Assembly: GCA_903970275.1 (NCBI GenBank)
Contig: CAJCIA010000039.1
Span: 20,069-84,068 of the forward strand
Direction: 5' to 3'
Source: Betaproteobacteria bacterium
GTDB lineage: Bacteria; Verrucomicrobiota; Verrucomicrobiia; Methylacidiphilales; UBA1321
DNA length: 64,000 nucleotides
The notes under the pieces are model-generated. The model saw only the letters and a program-made list of their open reading frames with translations. It had not been told where the DNA came from and ran no database searches. Below, one piece after another: positions 49,009-57,864 of this stretch. The position numbers and the translations under genes were made by a program. Position 1 is the first letter of the stretch. Each line of letters starts with the position of its first letter.

Positions 49009-51048
49009 TTAGATGATGTGGAGGGACGTGACGATGAGATCGATGGCCTTGATGCCGACGAAGGGCGCGATGATGCCGCCGACGCCGTAGATGAGGAGGT
49101 TGCGCTGCAACAGCGCCATGGCTGGCATGGGCCGAAATTGCACGCCGCGGAGCGCGAGCGGAATGAGAAGGATGATGATCAGCGCGTTGAAGATCACCGC
49201 GCTGAGGATGGCGCTGTTCGGGCTGGCCAGGTGCATCACGTTGAGCGGCGCCACGGCGGGGAACGTGACCATGAGCATCGCCGGGATGATGGCAAAGTAT
49301 TTGGCCACGTCGTTGGCGATGCTGAAGGTGGTGAGCGCGCCGCGGGTCATGAGCAGCTGCTTGCCGATTTCCACAATCTCGATGAGCTTCGTGGGATTAG
49401 AGTCGAGATCGACCATGTTGCCGGCTTCCTTCGCGGCCTGCGTGCCGGTGTTCATGGCGACGCCCACATCCGCCTGCGCGAGCGCGGGTGCGTCGTTGGT
49501 GCCGTCGCCGGTCATGGCCACGAGGCGGCCGCCCTGCTGCTCCTTGCGGATGAGCGCAAGCTTGTCCTCCGGCGTGGCCTGGGCGAGGAAGTCATCAACG
49601 CCTGCCTCCGCGGCAATCGCCCGCGCGGTGAGCGGGTTGTCGCCCGTGATCATCACGGTGCGAATGCCCATGGCGCGGAAGCGGGCGAAACGATCGGCCA
49701 GGCCGCCCTTGACGATGTCCTTGAGGTAGATGACGCCGTAGACGGTCGCGGTGCTCGCGGGCTTGGAGGTATCGCGGGCCGCCACGACCAGCGGCGTGCC
49801 GCCGAGCTTGGAGATTTCATCGATCTTCCGATCCATCTCGCCGGGGAATTTTCCGCCCACGTATTTTTGCACCGACTCCGCCGCCCCCTTGCGATACTCG
49901 ACCGGCCCGAGATCGACGCCGCTCATGCGCGTCTGCGCGGTAAACGGGACGAAGAGGGCGTTGGGCAGCTCCTGGAGCGAACGACCGCGAAAGCCCTGCT
50001 GCTTGGCCAGCACGACAATGCTGCGGCCCTCCGGCGTTTCATCCGCCAGCGAGGAAAGCTGGGCCGCGTCGAGCATGTCCATCATCTCGATGCCAGGCGC
50101 GGGGAAGAACTCCACCGCCTGGCGATTGCCCAGCGTGATCGTCCCGGTCTTGTCGAGCAGCAGCACGTCGACATCGCCCGCGGCCTCCACGGCGCGGCCG
50201 CTCATGGCCAGGACGTTCTTCTGCACAAGGCGATCAATGCCCGCGATGCCGATGGCGCTGAGCAACCCGCCGATGGTGGTCGGGATCAGGCAGACGAGCA
50301 GCGCGACGAGCACAGTGACGGAGAACGCGACCTGCGAGTAGATGCCGAACGGCATCAGCGTCACGCAGACGATGAGGAAGATGACGGTGAGCGCCGCGAG
50401 TAGAATGGTGAGCGCGATCTCGTTTGGCGTCTTCTGGCGGCTGGCGCCTTCGACCAGGCCGATCATGCGATCGAGGAAGCTCTCGCCAGGATCGGCGGAG
50501 ATGCGGATCTTGATCGAATCGGAAAGCACGCGCGTGCCCCCCGTCACGGAGCTGCGGTCGCCGCCCGCTTCGCGGATGACGGGCGCGGATTCGCCCGTGA
50601 TGGCCGATTCGTCGACCGTAGCTGCGCCCTCGATCACCTCACCGTCACCGGCAATAAGCTCGCCGGAGCTGACTTGGATGATGTCGCCTTTGCGCAGCGC
50701 ATGGGCGTCCACCACGTAGGGGGTGCCCGCGGCGTCGAGACGCGTGGCCACGGCGTTGGTGCGCGAAACGCGCAGGGCGGTAGCCTGGGCCTTGCCCCGA
50801 CCTTCCGCCATGGCCTCCGCGAAGTTTGCGAAGAGAACGGTGAACCAGAGCCAAATGGAGATCTGGACGGTGAACGCCTTGGGCTCAGGAGAAACGAATA
50901 TCTCCACCGTGGTGATGATCGCCCCAACCATGGTGACGAACATGACGGGGTTTTTCATCATCACGGCGGGATTCAGTTTTCGGATCGAATCGCCAAGGGC
51001 GGGAACGAGGATGGAAGGATCAAACAGGGAACGGGCTTTAGTGCTCAT
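49009..51048 (-). CDS. kdpB: Potassium-transporting ATPase subunit B (catalytic P-type ATPase)
   Basis: ATP-hydrolysing subunit of the KdpFABC pump. The 679-residue protein has the actuator TGES segment ([17 protein letters not shown]), the phosphorylated aspartate in [16 protein letters not shown], the ATP-binding [11 protein letters not shown] and the hinge [22 protein letters not shown]. The start ATG at 51048 is preceded by AGAAGAAAGA-type sequence. It lies 33 bases after kdpA, as expected in kdpFABC. Confidence 0.97.
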   Translation of the reverse strand: MSTKARSLFDPSILVPALGDSIRKLNPAVMMKNPVMFVTMVGAIITTVEIFVSPEPKAFTVQISIWLWFTVLFANFAEAMAEGRGKAQATALRVSRTNAVATRLDAAGTPYVVDAHALRKGDIIQVSSGELIAGDGEVIEGAATVDESAITGESAPVIREAGGDRSSVTGGTRVLSDSIKIRISADPGESFLDRMIGLVEGASRQKTPNEIALTILLAALTVIFLIVCVTLMPFGIYSQVAFSVTVLVALLVCLIPTTIGGLLSAIGIAGIDRLVQKNVLAMSGRAVEAAGDVDVLLLDKTGTITLGNRQAVEFFPAPGIEMMDMLDAAQLSSLADETPEGRSIVVLAKQQGFRGRSLQELPNALFVPFTAQTRMSGVDLGPVEYRKGAAESVQKYVGGKFPGEMDRKIDEISKLGGTPLVVAARDTSKPASTATVYGVIYLKDIVKGGLADRFARFRAMGIRTVMITGDNPLTARAIAAEAGVDDFLAQATPEDKLALIRKEQQGGRLVAMTGDGTNDAPALAQADVGVAMNTGTQAAKEAGNMVDLDSNPTKLIEIVEIGKQLLMTRGALTTFSIANDVAKYFAIIPAMLMVTFPAVAPLNVMHLASPNSAILSAVIFNALIIILLIPLALRGVQFRPMPAMALLQRNLLIYGVGGIIAPFVGIKAIDLIVTSLHII

Positions 51049-51081
51049 GGAAAGAAGAAGAAAGAAGAAAAGAGATTTGAG

Positions 51082-52899
51082 TTAGAAAGTTTTCCCGGAC
51101 CACATGAGGAAGTGCTCCACCACGGGGCCGAGCGCGAGCGCGGGCAGGAAGTTCAGCGCGCCCACGAGCAGGACCGTGCCGATCAACAGGAAGGTGAACG
51201 TCGCGCCGGAGACGGGAAACGAGCCCGGTCCGGCTGGCACGAGCTTCTTCGCCGCGAGCGATCCGGCAATGGCCATGATCGGCACAATCATGAGAAACCG
51301 ACCGATCAGCATGCCGAACGCGAGCGTGGTGTTGTACCAGTAGGTGTTGGCGGTCAGGCCGGCAAAGGCGCTGCCATTGTTGCCGGTGACAGAGCTGTAG
51401 GCGTACAGCATCTCGCTAAAACCGTGCGGCCCCTGATTGTTCAGCCCTGCCTTGCCCCACGCGCTTACGCAGGCCCAGGCGGTGAAGCCAAGGATGTCCA
51501 TCGCCAAAACCAGCAGCACGAGCATCGACATCTTGACCTCGAACGACTGGATCTTCTTGCCAAGATATTCCGGCGTCCGGCCGACCATCAGGCCGGCGAT
51601 GAAGACCGCGACGATGACGAAAACGAGCATGCCGTAAAGGCCGGCGCCGACACCGCCGAAGACCACCTCGCCCAGCTCGATATTGAAGAGCGGCACGAGC
51701 CCGCCCAGCGGCGTGAACGAATCGTGCATCGCGTTCACCGCGCCGCACGAGGCATCCGTCGTGATCGTCGCGAAGAGAGCCGAATTCGCGATGCCGAAAC
51801 GCACTTCCTTGCCCTCCATGTTTCCGTCAGCGGGATCGACCCCGAGCTGCGTGAGGATCGGATTGCCCACGGTCTCGTAGTGCCAGCAGACGAAGAAGCC
51901 CGCGAGAAAGAGCAGCGCCATCGCCGCCCAAACGGACCAGCCGTGCCCGGGGCTCTTCACCATCCGGCCCAGCCAGTAGGTGAGCGCGCTCGGGATGGCG
52001 AAGATCGAAAGCATCTGGATGAAGTTCGAGAACGGCGTTGGATTCTCGAAGGGATGCGCGGCGTTGGCGTTTGTGTAGCCGCCGCCGTTGGTGCCCAGCA
52101 TCTTGATCGCCATCTGCGACGCCATGGGGCCCTGCGGGATGGTTTGGGTGTCCACAACCTGCGACACCATCACGGGATTGCCCTGAGCGTCCTTGACCGG
52201 GTTGCCGCTGGCATCGGTCTTCGGCACCTGCACGGTTTGCTTTTCCGTCAGTGCGGCGGCGTCATAACCCTTGAAGTTCTGGATCATGCCCTGCGAGATA
52301 AGGAAAAGCGCGAAGACGAGGCAGAAGGGCAGCAGCAGGTAGTAGGTGATCCGGACCAGGTCGACCCAGAAATTCCCGACTGTCTCCGCACAATGCCGGG
52401 CGATGCCGCGAACGAGTGCCGCGGCGATCGCGATGCCCACCGCCGCCGAGAAGAAGTTCTGGCTGGCGAGAGCGACCATTTGCGAGAAGTACGACATGGT
52501 CGATTCCCCGCCGTAGCTCTGCCAGTCGGTGTTGGTGGTGAAGCTGGCCGCAGTGTCGAAGGAAAGATGATCACTCAAGCCCGCAAACCCCTGCGGATTG
52601 AACAGATGCTGAAACGGCAGCACGGCCTGCAGGCGCAGGATGGCGTAGGTCACCAGCATCGTCACCATGCTGAAGAGCAGCAGGGAGATGGTGTACTGCT
52701 TCCAATGCTGTTCCTTTTCCGGATCGATGCCGCCGAGCCGGTAGGTGAGCCGCTCGATCGGCCGCAACAGGGGGTCGAGCCAGGTGCGGCCGCGCACGTC
52801 GAGCACCTGGATGAGATAAAGACCGAGTGGTTTGGTGATGAGAAGAAGCGCAGCCAGGTAAAGCGCGAGTTGAAGCCAGCCGAAGGCAGAAGAGGTCAT
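51082..52899 (-). CDS. kdpA: Potassium-transporting ATPase subunit A (K+ channel-like)
   Basis: Potassium-selective membrane subunit with four selectivity-filter repeats. The protein has 605 residues from this start. Filter-like blocks visible are SFTTNTDWQSYGGES, MLGTNGGGYTNANAAHPF, NAMHDSFTPLGGLVP and VTGNNGSAFAGLTAN. The ATG at 52899 (MTSSAFGWLQLALYLAALLL) is preferred over an upstream in-frame TTG at 52935 because it begins exactly like other KdpA proteins; the extra 12 residues would also be very close to the kdpF stop. It is the second pump gene. Confidence 0.95.
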   Translation of the reverse strand: MTSSAFGWLQLALYLAALLLITKPLGLYLIQVLDVRGRTWLDPLLRPIERLTYRLGGIDPEKEQHWKQYTISLLLFSMVTMLVTYAILRLQAVLPFQHLFNPQGFAGLSDHLSFDTAASFTTNTDWQSYGGESTMSYFSQMVALASQNFFSAAVGIAIAAALVRGIARHCAETVGNFWVDLVRITYYLLLPFCLVFALFLISQGMIQNFKGYDAAALTEKQTVQVPKTDASGNPVKDAQGNPVMVSQVVDTQTIPQGPMASQMAIKMLGTNGGGYTNANAAHPFENPTPFSNFIQMLSIFAIPSALTYWLGRMVKSPGHGWSVWAAMALLFLAGFFVCWHYETVGNPILTQLGVDPADGNMEGKEVRFGIANSALFATITTDASCGAVNAMHDSFTPLGGLVPLFNIELGEVVFGGVGAGLYGMLVFVIVAVFIAGLMVGRTPEYLGKKIQSFEVKMSMLVLLVLAMDILGFTAWACVSAWGKAGLNNQGPHGFSEMLYAYSSVTGNNGSAFAGLTANTYWYNTTLAFGMLIGRFLMIVPIMAIAGSLAAKKLVPAGPGSFPVSGATFTFLLIGTVLLVGALNFLPALALGPVVEHFLMWSGKTF

Positions 52900-52939
52900 G
52901 GAGGTCAAAAAGTTGAGCGAAGGAAGTGTGGCCAAGGGC

Positions 52940-53023
52940 TCAGAATTTCTCCGGCCAGATCATGGCGACGAAGAGGTAAATGAGCAGAGCGAGTGAGATG
53001 AGACCGAGGATGAGTATTCCCAT
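52940..53023 (-). CDS. kdpF: KdpF, small stabilising subunit
   Basis: A 27-residue reading frame, MGILILGLISLALLIYLFVAM ending IWPEKF, gives a single membrane helix and the terminal WPEKF typical of KdpF. KdpF stabilises the KdpABC complex. The frame lies 40 bases upstream of the kdpA ATG on the same strand, the standard kdpF position. Confidence 0.9.
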   Translation of the reverse strand: MGILILGLISLALLIYLFVAMIWPEKF

Positions 53024-53030
53024 AATTTCC

Positions 53031-53183
53031 TTAGAGCCGCTCGCACCAGGCGGCGTAGGCGATGCACACGCCGAAGAAGAGCAGGGCGCAGCCGACATAA
53101 ATCAGGTCGGTATTGCCAAGCGCGAGAACGAATCCCGCGGCGAGCACGCCGACGATGCACTGAATGATGGTTCTTTCTTTCAT
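53031..53183 (-). CDS. Small two-helix membrane protein upstream of kdpF
   Basis: A 50-residue reading frame, starting MKERTIIQCIVGVLAAGFVL and ending AAWCERL, has two hydrophobic segments (about residues 7-22 and 29-46) around a short polar loop (GNTDL). It starts 14 bases after the sensor kinase stop and ends 7 bases before kdpF. This arrangement and its clear membrane character support a real gene of the kdp operon. I know no family for it; a role in pump assembly or in signalling to the kinase is only a guess. Confidence 0.6.
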   Translation of the reverse strand: MKERTIIQCIVGVLAAGFVLALGNTDLIYVGCALLFFGVCIAYAAWCERL

Positions 53184-53197
53184 AAATGGTGGGGTGT

Positions 53198-55003
53198 CTA
53201 AAGCAGCGCGGGCAGCGTGAAGAAGAACTCGCTGCCTTTTTCCTCGCGGCTTTCCACGCCGATGTTGCCGCCGTGGGCCAGGACGATTTCGCGCGCGATG
53301 CTCAGGCCCAGCCCGGCGCCCTCGCCGCTGGTTTCGGAGACGCGGAAAAACTTGTCAAAGATGCGTCGATGGAATTCCCGCGGGACTCCGGCGCCCTCGT
53401 CAAAGATGGAGAAACGGACGGTCTTCGCATCCTCGCGGCGTGCCGCGATGGTGATGGTTCCCCGCGGCGGAGAGTGCCGTACGGCGTTGGAAATGAAATT
53501 GGCAAAAACCTGGTCGATGCGGGCGCGGCTGACCTCCACGCGCGGAAGATGCGACTCGACCTCCAGCTTTAACTCAAGGCCGCGTGAGCGAACGAGTTCC
53601 TCGCTGCGGCGGCCTTCCTCCTGCACCAACTGCTCGCTCGCCACCACCTGCTTCTCGATCAATGCGGCGCCTCCCTCAAAGCGCGCGAGATCGAGCAAGT
53701 CTTCGATCATCTCGAAGAGCCGGTCCGAGTTGCTCCGCGCTGCCAGCATCAGTTCCGTCTGCTTCGGGTTGAGCGGACCGACTTTTTCCTCGAGCAGCAG
53801 ATACACCGCCATCTGCATGCTGGTGAGCGGTGTCTTGAGTTCGTGGCTGACCGTCGCGATCAGGTCGGTCTTCATGTCATCCGCCACGCGGAAGCGAGTG
53901 ACATCCTGTAGCGCAACGATGACGCCGCTGGTTGCGCCCGCTTCAGCGCGCATGGCGAGAACCCGCGGAAGGAAGAAGCGCTCAGCGCCCTCGAGGTTAA
54001 CGAGCAGCGCCTTGTCGAAGCTGGTGGGCTGGAAGTCGGCGGCGCCGGCGAGGCTCTGCGCGACCTGGCGCGAGAGCGATTCGAGCGACTCGAAGCCGGC
54101 ACCCAGCTGCTGGAAGAACCGATCGGCGGCGCTGTTCTGCAGCTGGATTTTGCCATCCGCGGAGAAGACCAGAATCGGATCGGGAAACGCGCGCAAAGCG
54201 CTCTCGGTCGTTTGCTGCGCCTGCAGGATTTTCTCCGTCGTGCTCTGCCGATAGGCACGAAGCCGCGCGCTCATCTTGTTGAACGTTTCCGCCAGAACGC
54301 CGACCTCATCGTGCGATTGCACCGGCACGTGCTGGTCAAGATTCCCCTCGCCCAGTTGCCGCGCGGAGTCGGTCAGGTGCTGGATGGGCCGGATGATGGA
54401 CCGGGCCAGCGCGTACGCGGCGGCCGCGGCCACGACGAACCCGCCCAGCAACGTCATGAGCATGTAGCGCGAGGCGTCACTGCTCTGCCCGCGCGCCGCG
54501 TTGTTTGCGGCGACCATGTTCTGCTGGTTGATCTCCAGGATGTGGTCGGCCGTCTTCTCCGCCTCGAGCGAGGTGGGCAGCAATTGACTGAAGTAGAGCA
54601 CCCGCCGTGCGGGGTCGGTGGGAGACAATGCATCGAACTTGGTTACACCGCCCATATAGTCCGCGTGAAGCCGCTGGACACGCGCCTCAAGATCACCCTC
54701 GCCGGGAAGCGTGATGTTGTGCGCCTCGACATCCGAATACTTCTCGAAGACCGCCGCGTATTGGTGAAAAAGCGCCTGCCCTTGCGCCTCCTCGCCGTTC
54801 AGGCGCAGCAGTAGGCCGACGTCCATCTTGTCGGCTGCCTCCTTCATCTTCTGAGCGGCCACCACGCTCTGGTAGTTCTCGCGCAACGTGACGTCGATCG
54901 CGCCGCCCAGCTTCGTGAAAAGGTAAATGGCGTACAGGCCCACCCCGAGAAGGATTAGCAGCACGGGAGCGGTGCCGAGCAGGAGGCGGCGGTTGAGAGT
55001 CAT
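53198..55003 (-). CDS. HAMP/PAS sensor histidine kinase of the kdp locus
   Basis: The 601-residue membrane kinase has helix 1 at about residues 9-30, a periplasmic helical region of about 140 residues, helix 2 at about 180-205, HAMP (RPIQHLTDSARQLGEGNLDQ), a PAS-like segment (about 260-370), HisKA with LIATVSHELKTPLTSMQ and HATPase with FANFISNAVRHSP and EGAGLGLSIAREIV. The kinase region could replace the one lost from KdpD. It has no KdpD N-terminal or USP domain. An ATG at 55003 is used; a GTG one codon upstream is possible. It is the first gene of the run leading to kdpF. Confidence 0.9.
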   Translation of the reverse strand: MTLNRRLLLGTAPVLLILLGVGLYAIYLFTKLGGAIDVTLRENYQSVVAAQKMKEAADKMDVGLLLRLNGEEAQGQALFHQYAAVFEKYSDVEAHNITLPGEGDLEARVQRLHADYMGGVTKFDALSPTDPARRVLYFSQLLPTSLEAEKTADHILEINQQNMVAANNAARGQSSDASRYMLMTLLGGFVVAAAAAYALARSIIRPIQHLTDSARQLGEGNLDQHVPVQSHDEVGVLAETFNKMSARLRAYRQSTTEKILQAQQTTESALRAFPDPILVFSADGKIQLQNSAADRFFQQLGAGFESLESLSRQVAQSLAGAADFQPTSFDKALLVNLEGAERFFLPRVLAMRAEAGATSGVIVALQDVTRFRVADDMKTDLIATVSHELKTPLTSMQMAVYLLLEEKVGPLNPKQTELMLAARSNSDRLFEMIEDLLDLARFEGGAALIEKQVVASEQLVQEEGRRSEELVRSRGLELKLEVESHLPRVEVSRARIDQVFANFISNAVRHSPPRGTITIAARREDAKTVRFSIFDEGAGVPREFHRRIFDKFFRVSETSGEGAGLGLSIAREIVLAHGGNIGVESREEKGSEFFFTLPALL

Positions 55004-55022
55004 CACAACAGCATCTTCTTAA

Positions 55023-55037
55023 GCTGGCGTTGTGCCA
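55023..55037 (-). promoter_or_regulatory. Candidate sigma-54 (-24/-12) promoter for the kinase-kdp operon
   Basis: On the minus strand the sequence reads TGGCACAACGCCAGC, giving GG-N10-GC. The -24 half TGGCAC is a perfect match; the -12 half is CAGC rather than TTGC, so only the invariant GC is kept. The start site would fall near 55011, about 8 bases before the kinase ATG, a very short leader. The same bases form a small palindrome (CTGGC-GTTGT-GCCAG), so chance is possible. Confidence 0.4.
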
Positions 55038-55111
55038 GCGCTGCGCCGTAGTACCTAACGACATATGGCGCAAGGAGTTGAGACGCGCCCATCCCTTCGC
55101 CATGGGGTTAT

Positions 55112-55164
55112 CGATCGGGGAAACAAACCGATTCGCTAGAGAGCCCGGGGATTTTCCCCGATCG
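55112..55164. promoter_or_regulatory. 12-bp dyad, possible enhancer site for the NtrC-type regulator
   Basis: CGATCGGGGAAA (55112-55123) and TTTCCCCGATCG (55153-55164) are perfect complements separated by 29 bases. The centre lies about 127 bases upstream of the predicted sigma-54 start, the usual distance for an enhancer-binding protein. Binding by the adjacent regulator is inferred from position only. Confidence 0.35.
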
Positions 55165-55323
55165 CGCGGCAGTCGGCCCTTGTGATCACGTTTCGCTCAC
55201 GGTGGCCGTCGACTTCTGTTGTCAGAGGAACACGAAGGAAGCGCTTTCTCTTATCGTCCATCGCGCGGAGGTCGACGGCTACCTTGGAATTCTCGACGGG
55301 TCGTCGCGGCTATGTAGATGAGC

Positions 55324-56658
55324 CTAAATACCCAAGCTCTTGCGCTTGCGCAGCAACGTGGTCGGGTCGAGCTGAAGAATTTCCGCGGCCTGCTGCAGCG
55401 TCTTCGTCCGGCGTAGCACCTGCCGGATGTGCTCGGCCTCGATCTCATCCACGGAGTAAGGTCCGCCCAGCAGCGGATTCTCCGCCGATCCGGAGGCGAG
55501 CGACGGCGGCAAATCGATGAGATCGATCCACTCGCCCTGTGTCAGGATGGTGGCGCGTTCCACCACGTTGCGAAGCTCGCGGATGTTGCCCGGCCACGCG
55601 TAGCGTTCCAGCGCGCGCTGCGCGGGCTCGGAAAATCCGCGGATGGCGCGGCCCGACGCGCGCGCGAGCTGCTGCAGCTGCGCCTCGGCCATTGGCAGGA
55701 TGTCGCTCGGCCGCTCGCGCAGGGCCGGCAACGACAGCGAAATGACGTCGAGCCGGTAGAGCAAATCCTCGCGAAAGGCGCCCCGCGCCACCGCGTCTTT
55801 CAGGTTGCGATTCGTCGCCGCGATCACGCGCACGTTGGCCATGCGGCTTTTCGATTCGCCGACGCGCTCGTACTCGCGCTCCTGCAAAAGACGCAGCAGC
55901 TTCGGCTGAATCTCCAGCGGCAATTCGCCAATCTCGTCGAGGAAGAGCGTGCCACGATCCGCAGCGGCCACCTTGCCCCAGGTCGTGGCGACCGCACCGG
56001 TAAACGCGCCCTTCATGTGCCCGAACAGCTCGCTCTCGAGCAGGTCGCGGGAGAGGCTGGGGCAACTCACTGTGACAAATGGCTCCGCAGCGCGCCCGCT
56101 CCAGCGATGAATTTGCCGAGCAAGAACGCTCTTGCCGGTGCCGCTCTCGCCCAGCATGAGGACGGTGGCGTCGCTCGAGGCGCTTCGTTTCGCCATCTCG
56201 GCCAGGCGCTGCATCTGCGGGTCGGCGCTTTCGACCAAGTCGCCGGCCGCGCCGGGGCGGGAAAGTTGGCCTTCCAGTTCCGTGATGCGGATCTCCAGCT
56301 GGCGCGTCTTCGCCACGCGCTCCAGCATCTGCTCGATTTGCGCGGGCTTGAATGGCTTGGGCAGGTAATCAAAGGCACCGCGCTGGATGGCCGTCACCGC
56401 AGTCTCGATGGAGGAGTACGCGGTGATGACAATCACAGCCAACCGGGGCGAGAGCCGCAGGAGATCGGGCAGAAGATCGAGGCCATTCTCCGCACCGAGG
56501 CGGATATCGAGGAACGCGACCTCGAAGCTTTCGGCGCGCAGTTCCTTCTCGGCCGCGGCGCGATTGGCGGCGAGCCGGACCTGATGGCCCATGGTCTCCA
56601 GCGCCGTGCCGAGCGTGCCCCGGATGCCCAGGTCATCGTCGATCAGGAGCACGTTCAC
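55324..56658 (-). CDS. NtrC-type sigma-54-dependent response regulator
   Basis: This enhancer-binding regulator of 444 residues has a receiver domain (about 1-120) with [14 protein letters not shown] and the phospho-acceptor aspartate in [17 protein letters not shown]. The AAA+ domain follows (about 140-370) with Walker [17 protein letters not shown], the sigma-54 contact motif [10 protein letters not shown], Walker [15 protein letters not shown] and the arginine region [11 protein letters not shown] Fis-type helix-turn-helix ([20 protein letters not shown]) ends the protein. The GTG at 56658 starts the receiver; an in-frame frame extends 83 codons upstream but that part is basic and unlike a receiver. 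It precedes the kinase gene, so the pair probably controls kdp. Confidence 0.92.
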   Translation of the reverse strand: MNVLLIDDDLGIRGTLGTALETMGHQVRLAANRAAAEKELRAESFEVAFLDIRLGAENGLDLLPDLLRLSPRLAVIVITAYSSIETAVTAIQRGAFDYLPKPFKPAQIEQMLERVAKTRQLEIRITELEGQLSRPGAAGDLVESADPQMQRLAEMAKRSASSDATVLMLGESGTGKSVLARQIHRWSGRAAEPFVTVSCPSLSRDLLESELFGHMKGAFTGAVATTWGKVAAADRGTLFLDEIGELPLEIQPKLLRLLQEREYERVGESKSRMANVRVIAATNRNLKDAVARGAFREDLLYRLDVISLSLPALRERPSDILPMAEAQLQQLARASGRAIRGFSEPAQRALERYAWPGNIRELRNVVERATILTQGEWIDLIDLPPSLASGSAENPLLGGPYSVDEIEAEHIRQVLRRTKTLQQAAEILQLDPTTLLRKRKSLGI

Positions 56659-56788
56659 CGCGGCAAGCGTAACTTCCGGACGGGCTTTTTCAATCACGGG
56701 GCTGTGTTCCTTCGCCGCACGCACCCTCCGCGAAAGAGCGAGGACTTTCTTGCACGCGAGAGGCCGGGTTCCCATCATCTGCGGGATC

Positions 56789-57787
56789 ATGAAATCCGTT
56801 TTCCTCCGGGCGGCCCTTTCCTTCGGGCTGCTGGCCACGCTCGTCCATGCCGACCCGAACCTTGGGTTCACTGCGTTCGCCGGCGCCGATCTCTCCCCGC
56901 TGGCCAACGGGCAGGTGCTGCAGGCACGCGGGGGTTTGATCGATTTCGAGCGCGGCGTAACCGCGCAATCGCTTTACTTCATCGATCAGCCGCCGCAAAT
57001 CGTCGAGCAAAAGCTCGAGGCGTGGAATCCCGCGAACCACTCCGAGCTCGACGTCTGGCTGCATGCTGCTCTGCCGCTGAAGCCGACCCTTGCCGACTTT
57101 TCCGCGCTCAACAATCTTCCGGATAACAAGTCGGTCAACAACATGGTTGAAGCCACCTACAACTACACGCCCGGCAGCGACAGCCTGCAGTTAAACACCG
57201 CGGAAGCCGGGCTCGTCAGCGCGGGCCATGGCCAGGGCCAGTCGAAGCAGTTCATCGTGGACGTCTGGAGCCACATTCTCGACGGCCGCGTCGAGGCCTT
57301 TCTCAAGAACCAGCTCGGCGAAGCCAAGTACGTTTCCAACAGCGCCACCATCCTGCCCTTCTCCGAAGCCAAGGCGCTGCTGCGCAGCGATCCCAAGATC
57401 TTTGGCGAGTTCCATCCCATGCTGAAGAATACACCGGTCTACAACGGGGCCGGACTCCAGCCCTCGCATCTCTATTATGAGTGCTTCGACATCCAAGGCG
57501 AAGCCTGCTTCGGCACCGGGGCGGTTTACCTGGTCAATTTGCCCGGCACCGTGCAGCGGGCCGACGTGGAGTATTACGTCAGCAACGGCATCTACACCTC
57601 CGTAGAGCTCGAGCAGCTGTGGCCCATGACGATTGGCGGGAGGAACGGTACGCTGGTCTGGCGCTCCGACATGGTCTCGACCGCCAACGTGGCTTACCTG
57701 CACGGCACGGAGCGGCTCGCCTCCGGCATGCTCATGCTCCAGGACGTGAAGCAGGCCGTGGACGCGTTTCGTTCCGAATTCCGCTAA
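56789..57787 (+). CDS. Exported protein of unknown function
   Basis: The 332-residue product starts [21 protein letters not shown], a signal peptide, followed by a globular part with many short blocks ([50 protein letters not shown]). The motif combination is not one I recognise; two cysteines in [12 protein letters not shown] may form a disulfide. The ATG at 56789 is chosen over in-frame codons 66 residues upstream. It is divergent from the sigma-54 regulator gene with about 130 bases between. Confidence 0.65.
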   Translation: MKSVFLRAALSFGLLATLVHADPNLGFTAFAGADLSPLANGQVLQARGGLIDFERGVTAQSLYFIDQPPQIVEQKLEAWNPANHSELDVWLHAALPLKPTLADFSALNNLPDNKSVNNMVEATYNYTPGSDSLQLNTAEAGLVSAGHGQGQSKQFIVDVWSHILDGRVEAFLKNQLGEAKYVSNSATILPFSEAKALLRSDPKIFGEFHPMLKNTPVYNGAGLQPSHLYYECFDIQGEACFGTGAVYLVNLPGTVQRADVEYYVSNGIYTSVELEQLWPMTIGGRNGTLVWRSDMVSTANVAYLHGTERLASGMLMLQDVKQAVDAFRSEFR

Positions 57788-57828
57788 AGCATTTGCTGGA
57801 TTTTTACCGTTGAAATGAACGCAAAGGG

Positions 57829-57857
57829 TTGTCAAAACGAGGAAAAGCCCCTTTAGT
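57829..57857 (+). promoter_or_regulatory. Candidate sigma-70 type promoter for the beta-barrel gene
   Basis: TTGTCA (57829-57834) and TTTAGT (57852-57857) are separated by 17 bases, matching the consensus at 5 of 6 and 4 of 6 positions. The predicted start site near 57864 is at or beside the ATG at 57865, so the message would be leaderless or the true start is elsewhere. Confidence 0.35.
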
Positions 57858-57864
57858 ACCCGCG

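Larger units (their letters stand above)
55004..55323. other. 320-base region between the sigma-54 regulator gene and the kdp kinase gene
   Basis: No gene is present. It holds, in the direction of minus-strand transcription, a repeat (GGTGGCCGTCGAC at 55201-55213 and GTCGACGGCTACC at 55271-55283, inverted with one mismatch), the 12-bp dyad CGATCGGGGAAA/TTTCCCCGATCG (55112-55123 and 55153-55164), and the sigma-54-like element at 55023-55037. A second short hairpin (CGGGGA-TTT-TCCCCG, 55146-55160) shares bases with the right arm of the 12-bp dyad. Confidence 0.5.
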
